From Phoronis ovalis (lineage: Eukaryota > Phoronida > Phoronidae), in contig JAOXYB010040705.1 in NCBI GenBank assembly GCA_028565635.1, forward strand, positions 1 to 13,065: a DNA stretch of 13,065 nucleotides. Reading direction: 5' to 3'. Under the pieces are notes generated by a model. That model was given only the letters and a program-made list of their open reading frames with translations, did not search any database and was not told the origin of the DNA. The translations under genes and the position numbers were made by a program. Shown piece by piece: positions 7,771 through 13,065 of this stretch; the stretch's first letter is position 1, and each line of letters starts with the position of its first letter.

Positions 7771-8884
7771 ATTGATGGCATGGGCTAGAAAAGGACATAT
7801 AGAATTTGTTCTAACTCTGATGTCAGGTCAACTACACCACTTTCATGTATAGTAAGCCAAAGGTAACAGAGGAACATATGTGAGAACATTCCCTTGGCAT
7901 TGTGAAGATGCATTACGAGTTTCTCTGCTGTTCAAAGATTTGTTAGTAATTACACACAATATTCAAATTTATTCCCCACTTCTACTTAAAAACTTCAATT
8001 TCAAGCTAGTTTTCATTCACAAATTAAGGAATATTTTTAGGTACTGGGTGGTTTCATCTAGATTCATACAGTAATATTAAATTTGTTTCCTCAGTTGGGT
8101 TTTAAAGTAAATTCAATAAATCAAATTCTCATAAAAATATTCACAAAAGTTTGTTCTGTTTATGCCCTATTTATTCTTTAAAATTCTACACATTAAATGT
8201 AAATATTATTATCCAACTTGTTACTTAAATATTCATATACCATTTTGCTTAAAACCATCAGGCAAATCATGAAAACAGAAATCAAACTTCTTATTTGGCA
8301 AATTATGATATTTACATACTTAGTCACAACCTGCTGTGGGGACTATCACTACAATAAACAATCTAAATAACTTTATAGTCAGAGGACTGGAATCGCTAGT
8401 GGTAAAATACATAGAAAGCCTTCTAAGTACTGAAGGGTATTGCCCAGAGTGTATACGAAGAGAGAATCCCTGCGTTCGGAGGATGCTCACAATACAGCAC
8501 AGGAAAAAGTATATTTTCACAAGTTACACATATAAGGCTAATTTTAATTAGTATCTAATAACAAATTATCCTGTCTTTCAATTTCATAACAATGAAATAG
8601 CCACATTATAATTGTCTAGGCTGCTTATAGAGGACCAGCTTCTGGTTATATGCTGGGTATCAGGATTATAATTGTAGTTATACACCTATGAACCATCGGC
8701 TAACTCCACAGATAAATTATATTTCATATAGCCAGCTAACTCCACAGGTGGACCACAATATGCCATATGGCTAGCCAACTCCTCCATAGGAAAAATTTCA
8801 TATACTTGGTTGATGATATTCCAGTTTTAGGTAAATGTCCTTGTCTAAGATTTCGGACATCAACTAGGTCATTTTATTTGAAAA
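7771..8884. other. Interior of the large inverted repeat; no gene recognised
   Basis: This stretch is mostly AT-rich. One segment, about 8320-8520, is visibly richer in G and C and is open on both strands (plus 8336-8551, minus 8320-8520), but neither peptide shows a known domain. If the flanking arms belong to a transposon, its enzyme gene should lie here, and no transposase-like frame or signature survives. The only other structure is a three-copy ~37-bp repeat at 8699-8790. Confidence 0.6.
8699..8790 (+). repeat. Three imperfect tandem copies, ~37-bp unit (GCTAACTCCACAG)
   Basis: GCTAACTCCACAG occurs at 8699-8711 and 8735-8747, followed by a degenerate GCCAACTCCTCCATAGG at 8774-8790. The spacing is 36 and 39 bp. 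Inter-core sequence is partly shared (ATATTTCATATA after the first core, AATTTCATATA after the third). It is a small local minisatellite. Confidence 0.75.
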
Positions 8885-9529
8885 TATTGTCTTGTCTAAC
8901 AGTCATTTGAGTTAAAATTGAACTGAATACCTAACTCATATATTTCTTAGTTACTTTTTCCGTAATATTAAAATAAAAATGATTTTAATTTCATTAATCA
9001 GAAAACTGTTACTATAGTAAGCCTATTCTAAAGATAAGTAGATCCCTCAGTAGAATCTTTCTATTGTGCATTAATAAACAGTTATCAGTTAAGTAAGAAA
9101 ATTGTGTAGTACATGTACGTCTTTGCTAAAATAACTATGTCTTGGTCAATAATCGTCATTTGAAGTTTGTTATGCATAGTTTTTAACATGTTCTCTAATA
9201 AGAAATGTGCAAAATAACTGGTTTGTGGTTTTACAAAAAACAGCCAGTACTGCTGCATGTAGCTAAACAGAAATGTAAACAATTTAGTAAGCATGAACTT
9301 TTCACAACTAGTAGACCAGCAGTTATCTACCAATCATGAAATTTAGGCATGAATGCAAATCAACTTTCTTGACTGCACATGAAAGAAGATTATAATTTTT
9401 AAGTTCAAATTCAGTAGTTTTTCAGTTGTCTTCAAGAAGGTTTAAGTAGTATTCAGTTGTTTGTTTTTTTATCAGTTCAGAAATGGGCATTTTAAGTAGT
9501 TTTGGGGATCCGATGCCAATTGGTACAGA
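8885..9529 (-). repeat. Right arm of the 2.6-kb diverged inverted repeat
   Basis: This is the reverse-complement partner of 6915-7440 (anchors listed there). It is longer than the left arm, mainly because about 165 bp around 9090-9255 have no counterpart. The outer boundary is near 9529, where CCAATTGGTAC still weakly matches the left outer sequence (ACCACTTGG). Beyond it, homology is lost and no target duplication is apparent. The minus frame 9085-9333 lies inside the arm and has no features of a real protein. Confidence 0.85.
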
Positions 9530-9689
9530 AAAAAACATCATGATGATAGTTATGTAGTATTGTATTTTACATCAATTATCGTGGTGTATATTTAAGGTTT
9601 TACACCTAAATAACTTTAATACTTAGGGCTTTGGTCAGAATTTATTTCCAGGAGGCCGAGAATATAATATAATTTTAAAATCAGAGGAG

Positions 9690-9775
9690 AAAAAAAAAAT
9701 TGCCTCCCTCTCAAGAATGTCAAACATAAAAATGGCCTCCCATGAGGACCAAGAATAAAAATGCCTGCCACCACT
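9690..9775 (+). repeat. Triplicated short unit (AAAAATGGCCTCCC...CAAGAAT)
   Basis: Related strings A-run plus TTGCCTCCC (9690-9708), AAAAATGGCCTCCC (9728-9741) and AAAAATGCCTGCCA (9757-9770) are separated by CAAGAAT phrases at about 9712 and 9750. Spacings are 32 and 29 bp. It is a small degenerate tandem repeat in otherwise AT-rich DNA. Confidence 0.65.
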
Positions 9776-11035
9776 CAATACATTTGCAGGCTTTATATGA
9801 CTGTTACATGTATAACATTGCTATTTATTGTGTATGGTCATTTAATTAATACTAGTATACACTGTAGTTTAATCGTTGTGAAACGAGCAAATTTTGTTGT
9901 GACATAGATGCAGGAATTTCAAGCTAGGGAGTACATTTGGATATTTAGAGGAGTACCTGTAAGGCACAAAGCAAAACAAGTGGGTCCGGGGTCATGTCTC
10001 CTGTAAAATTGTTGAATATCTGGTGTCATTTCCTATAATCTGGTGCATTCTGGACTCTTTTGCCATGCCATTTTGTGTCACTTTCTACACCTTTTGATAG
10101 AGAAGTTTATTTAAATTAGCAACTTTTTTGAAATAATCAAATTCCACTACAGTGTTAGCATTACTGTAAGTTTAGAAATCAATCAAATTCTGTTGAGTAA
10201 TTCCCCATTTTAAATCATTTACACCAGACTTGGAAAGTACTGGACCTATTTCAACAAAACTAAGATCAGAATGTTTAAACTCTTCTGTGTTAGAAGCCAT
10301 ATACTCAGTGCCACCATGTGGCATGTCACAATCTTGTTTTAGCAAGAAACTATACTATTAGAGCTGGGTCCCTGTATATTGTGCTTTTGGCTTCCGTTAA
10401 AAAAGTTCTCTGTCAATCAGCTGATTAGGAATGCTGAAATTCGATACCATTTTAACTACGCAAAAAGAAAGAACCGCACTCGAAACAGCTTAATTCAGTG
10501 AGACATAAATAAATAAGAACCCTTGCATCAATAAAATTCTGATCAATAATATTATATTCTTTGTTCTGTTTGTTATATATGGACATTAAGGATCAATACT
10601 GTTAAATGGAAATGAACAAATAACCTTGAATGCAACTATTTTTTTGCTCTGATATTAATGTTTAATAACTGGCCACCTCATATTTACAAGCTTTCCCAAG
10701 AATAAATTCTGGCCAGTCCCTTGTAATAAACTGTAATCAGCAGAGCCATCTGGTGGAGTAATTACTCAATAGAAAGTTTGAGGAAAATACTACTTGAAAC
10801 AGCACTATAAATATAGTATTATTCATAGGTATATTTTAGAATTGTTTGTGTTTTTGGGAACTAAGCTGCATTATATTTAAAGTTTTTTCTAGTACAAGCA
10901 ATCCTAAAATGTGTTTACCTCCTATTAATCCCATCAGGCTCACCTGGGACTATAAACCACATTATATAGTTAGGTTTGAATATTAGGCAACAAAAAAATA
11001 TGTTTATTGGAAAAGGTATTAAAGAAGAGCTGTTT
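9776..11035. other. AT-rich DNA, no gene recognised
   Basis: No open frame, RNA gene or repeat boundary stands out. ATCTGGTG occurs twice 20 bp apart near 10018 and 10038, which is minor. The minus frame 10915-11136 begins at the right edge of this stretch and has low-complexity Ser/Thr/Leu content with no recognisable motif. Confidence 0.6.
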
Positions 11036-11037
11036 AG

Positions 11038-11080
11038 GAGCGTTAATGCTGTCCGCTGTTTAGTAGAGTTAATGCTGTCC
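11038..11080 (+). repeat. 26-bp tandem duplication (GTTAATGCTGTCC)
   Basis: GTTAATGCTGTCC occurs at 11042-11054 and 11068-11080. The 26-bp offset, with similar flanks before each (AGC and AGA), indicates a direct duplication. Confidence 0.85.
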
Positions 11081-11124
11081 AAAAGTTTCTTTGTTGGGGT
11101 TACTTCTGGCCTCCGATAACTAGT

Positions 11125-11149
11125 AGTAGTAGCCACTGTCTCTACTACT
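11125..11149. repeat. 8-bp hairpin AGTAGTAG/CTACTACT
   Basis: AGTAGTAG (11125-11132) pairs with CTACTACT (11142-11149) around a 9-nt loop. It is a short triplet-repeat palindrome between the 26-bp duplication and array 2. Confidence 0.8.
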
Positions 11150-11290
11150 GGGGCTAAAAATAGTTCTTAGGATATATCAATGAAAATTTTTCTTTGCTTC
11201 TATGCTGCCATAGGGATATATTTTTTTAAACAGTTAGTAAACATGATCCGTTTTTTTTTTACTTTTACGTATCTGTCAGCAAACAGTTTT

Positions 11291-11324
11291 TATGCCCATC
11301 ACTATCTAATGGTGAATGGGCATA
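11291..11324 (+). repeat. Leader hairpin at the head of array 2
   Basis: TATGCCCAT (11291-11299) pairs with ATGGGCATA (11316-11324). After a single bulged A, CACTAT pairs with ATGGTG (one wobble) around a 3-nt CTA loop, giving 15 pairs in all. The same structure in decayed form heads array 1 at 676-706. A ~60-nt leader (AGGGTATGC..., ATGTAACCTTTTCTTTGTC) separates it from the first module at 11388. Confidence 0.85.
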
Positions 11325-11480
11325 TAGCTAAAGGGTATGCGGCGTCGTCAGCGTTGTATGTAACCTTTTCTTTGTCTTGCTATAACGGCTTCAGCTTTTG
11401 TCAGATCATCTTTGTATTTGGAACAGGGCAAGTACAGGTCAAAGTGCAGGTCTGATATAATTTTGACCTCGATTACTTCC

Positions 11481-11956
11481 AAGATGGCCGATTGGCGGCC
11501 ATGTTTGTACCCGAGAGTGCACCTTACGTTGCGAACATCTCGGGAAAGATGAACTGTTGACTTGATGATTCGAAGGTAGATTCACGTAGGCCATGGGTTG
11601 GTGGGCATAATAGGCCAGGTGCCATTTCAGAATGACCATGAGAAGTAGGTCAAATGTCGATACGAATCTTCGACAATTTTTGTTGCGCATAACACTTTCT
11701 TTGTCGCACAACAACTGCTTCAGTTTTTATCCGATCACCTTTATATGTGGTACAGGATAAATACACGTCAAAATGCAAACCGCCTGCAATTTCGACATGG
11801 ATCACGTTCAAGATGGCCGACTGGTGGCCATGTTTGTTCTCGAGATGTTGGCTCGCAATAATAGCTTTTGTTTTTGTCATATCATCTTCATATTTGGTAC
11901 AGGGTAAATACTGGTCAAAGTATACGTAGAACATAAGTTTTACTCCAATTATTTCC
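11481..11956 (+). repeat. Array 2 higher-order unit 1
   Basis: Starts at AAGATGGCCG of a type A block and includes the long A tail (CGAGAGTGCACC ... GACCATGAGAAGTAGGTCAAA ... TTGTTGCGCATAACAC), then a type B monomer at 11810. It carries many intact CpG sites (for example CGTTGCGAACATCTCGGG). Confidence 0.92.
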
Positions 11957-11981
11957 AACATGGCCGACTGGCGGCCATGTT
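11957..11981. repeat. Best-preserved module palindrome (10-bp stem, 5-nt loop)
   Basis: AACATGGCCG (11957-11966) and CGGCCATGTT (11972-11981) are exact reverse complements around ACTGG. Each arm carries a CCATNTT/AANATGG core, the form recognised by YY1-type zinc-finger factors in animals. Most equivalent blocks in array 2 keep the stem with at most one or two wobbles or mismatches. The exceptions are 12285 (GCCAAATGG in the loop side) and 12891 (GTTGACTGGTGGTC), where decay is larger. Confidence 0.85.
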
Positions 11982-12431
11982 TGTACCCGAGAGTGCACCT
12001 CATGTTGCGAGCATCTCTGGAAAGACGAAGCATTGACTTGACGATTTGAAGGTGGATTCACGTAGGCCATAGGTTGGTGGGCATAATAGGCCAGGTGACA
12101 TTTCAAAATGACCTTGAGAAGTAGGTCAAATGTCGATACAAATCTTTGACAATTTTTGTTGCGCGTAACACTTTCTTTGTCACCAATAACTGCTTCAGTT
12201 TTTATCCGATCAGCATTATATGTGGTACAGGATATATACAGGTCAAAATGCAGACCATGTGTAATTTAGACATGGATCACGTTCAAGATGGCCAAATGGC
12301 GGCCATGTTTGTTCTTGAGATGTTGGCTCGTAATAATAGCTTTTCTTTTTGTCGGATCATCTTCATATTTGGTACAGGGGAAATACTGGTCAAAGTAGAC
12401 GTAGGATATAAGTTTGACCCCGATTATTTCT
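11957..12431 (+). repeat. Array 2 higher-order unit 2
   Basis: Same order as unit 1: type A block, long tail with GACCTTGAGAAGTAGGTCAAA, then type B at 12285. It is close to unit 3 throughout, differing by scattered substitutions such as GCGAGCATCTCTGG here versus GCTACCATTTCGGG there. Confidence 0.92.
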
Positions 12432-12890
12432 AACATGGCCGACTGGTGGCCATGTTTGTACCCGAGAGTGCACCTTATGTTGCTACCATTTCGGGAAAGA
12501 CGAAGCGTTGACTTGATGATTCGAAGGTGGATTCACGTAGGCCATGGGTTGGTGGACGTAATAGGCCAGGTGACATTTCAAAATGACCTTGAGAAGTAGG
12601 TCAAATGTCGATGCGAATCTTTGACAATTTCTGGTTGCGCGTAACACTTTCTTTGTTGCACAATAACTACTTCAGTTTTTATCCGATCTGCTTTATATGT
12701 GGTACAGGATAAATACACGTCAGATGCAGACTGTCTGTAATTTTGACATGGATCACTTTCAAGATGGCCGACTGGTGGCCATATTTGTTCTCGAGATTTT
12801 GGTTCGCAATAATAGCTTTTGTTTTTGTCGTATCATCTTCATATTTGGTACAGGGTAAATACTGGTCAAAGTTTGACCCTGATTATTTCC
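12432..12890 (+). repeat. Array 2 higher-order unit 3 (short variant)
   Basis: Same order as units 1 and 2 but 459 bp long. The missing bases lie mainly just before the next unit, where GGTCAAAGT runs straight into TTGACCC. Units 1 and 2 carry about 16 extra bases there (for example AGACGTAGGATATAAG). Confidence 0.92.
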
Positions 12891-13065
12891 AACATGGTTG
12901 ACTGGTGGTCTGTTTGTACCCGAGAGTGCACGTTATGTTGCTCCCATTTTGGGAAACGTGAAGCAATTAGTGGATGATTCAAAGGTGAATTCACGTAGGC
13001 CATAGGTTGGTGGATGTATTAGGCCAGGCCACATTTCAAAATGACCTTGAGAAGTAGGTCAAATG
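12891..13065 (+). repeat. Array 2 higher-order unit 4, cut by the window edge
   Basis: This is a type A block with a more decayed palindrome (AACATGGTTGACTGGTGGTC), followed by the A tail through GACCTTGAGAAGTAGGTCAAATG, where the window ends. It is more diverged than units 2 and 3, which may mean it lies towards the edge of the array. Confidence 0.9.

Larger units (their letters stand above)
11291..13065 (+). repeat. Array 2: tandem array with ~475-bp higher-order unit
   Basis: The central palindrome block recurs at 11481, 11810, 11957, 12285, 12432, 12761 and 12891. Two types alternate. Type A (11481, 11957, 12432, 12891) is followed by TGTACCCGAGAGTGCAC. Type B (11810, 12285, 12761) is followed by GTTCTCGAGATGTTGGCTCG or a close variant. 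A-to-A spacing is 476, 475 and 459, and B-to-B is 475 and 476. B-to-A is about 147 and A-to-B about 329, so the unit is two ~147-bp related monomers with about 180 bp of extra sequence after A. Copies are visibly very similar, indicating recent amplification or homogenisation. The array runs off the right edge. The short frames here (11180-11455, 11439-11714, 11650-12033, 11747-11929, 11915-12106, 12146-12433, 12414-12599) fall at matching places in successive units and are not genes. Confidence 0.95.

Noticed and set aside
8391-8402. GGAATCGCTAGT, identical to a 12-base stretch of bacterial-type 16S rRNA near its 3' end
   Set aside because: The identity stops at 12 bases and flanking sequence does not follow the rRNA. 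No other rRNA segment is nearby.
11650-12033. 127-codon minus-strand open frame, the longest in the window
   Set aside because: It lies across modules of array 2. Equivalent but shifted frames occur in neighbouring units, and the apparent internal peptide repetition follows from the tandem DNA repeat.

Overview
The window is non-coding, repeat-dominated, AT-rich eukaryotic DNA, most likely from a marine invertebrate. Across 13 kb no open frame exceeds about 130 codons on either strand. The longest frames lie on tandem repeats, palindromes or AT-rich filler, and none reads as a recognisable protein. There is no operon structure and no ribosome-binding-site spacing. Two repeat styles point, from memory and unverified, to a lophotrochozoan and probably a mollusc: tandem modules built around AAGATGGCCG / CGGCCATGTTTGT with GACCTTGAGAAGTAGGTCAAA tails, and a G8-TACT-bounded element carrying AGGGTAT-type minisatellite units. 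The species cannot be named from the sequence alone.

Layout. 1-75: short tandem repeat on the TCTGAA theme, cut by the window edge. 76-639: featureless AT-rich DNA. About 640-2575: an old, decayed tandem array (array 1). 2576-5161: AT-rich DNA holding one imperfect hairpin (3101-3150) and one weak candidate internal exon (4817-4922). 5162-5651: a compact 490-bp element with G/C-tract terminal inverted repeats, a possible AAAAAT target duplication, a (TA)n tract and about ten copies of a ~33-bp minisatellite. 5652-6914: AT-rich DNA. 6915-9529: a 2.6-kb diverged inverted repeat with arms of roughly 530-650 bp, whose interior holds a separate, perfect 34-bp inverted repeat (7599-7632 with 7737-7770). 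9530-11280: AT-rich DNA with three small local duplications or hairpins. 11291-13065: a young tandem array (array 2) of a ~475-bp higher-order unit, running off the right edge.

The main structural result is that arrays 1 and 2, about 9 kb apart in the same orientation, are the same family. Both begin with the same hairpin-bearing leader (about 676-706 and 11291-11324) followed by the same type of module. Each young module centres on a palindrome with two opposed AANATGG / CCATNTT cores. Array 1 looks old and has lost most CpG sites; array 2 looks recent. This is the most informative feature pair in the window. No gene, RNA gene or defence system can be supported, and the window is best annotated as intergenic or intronic repeat landscape.
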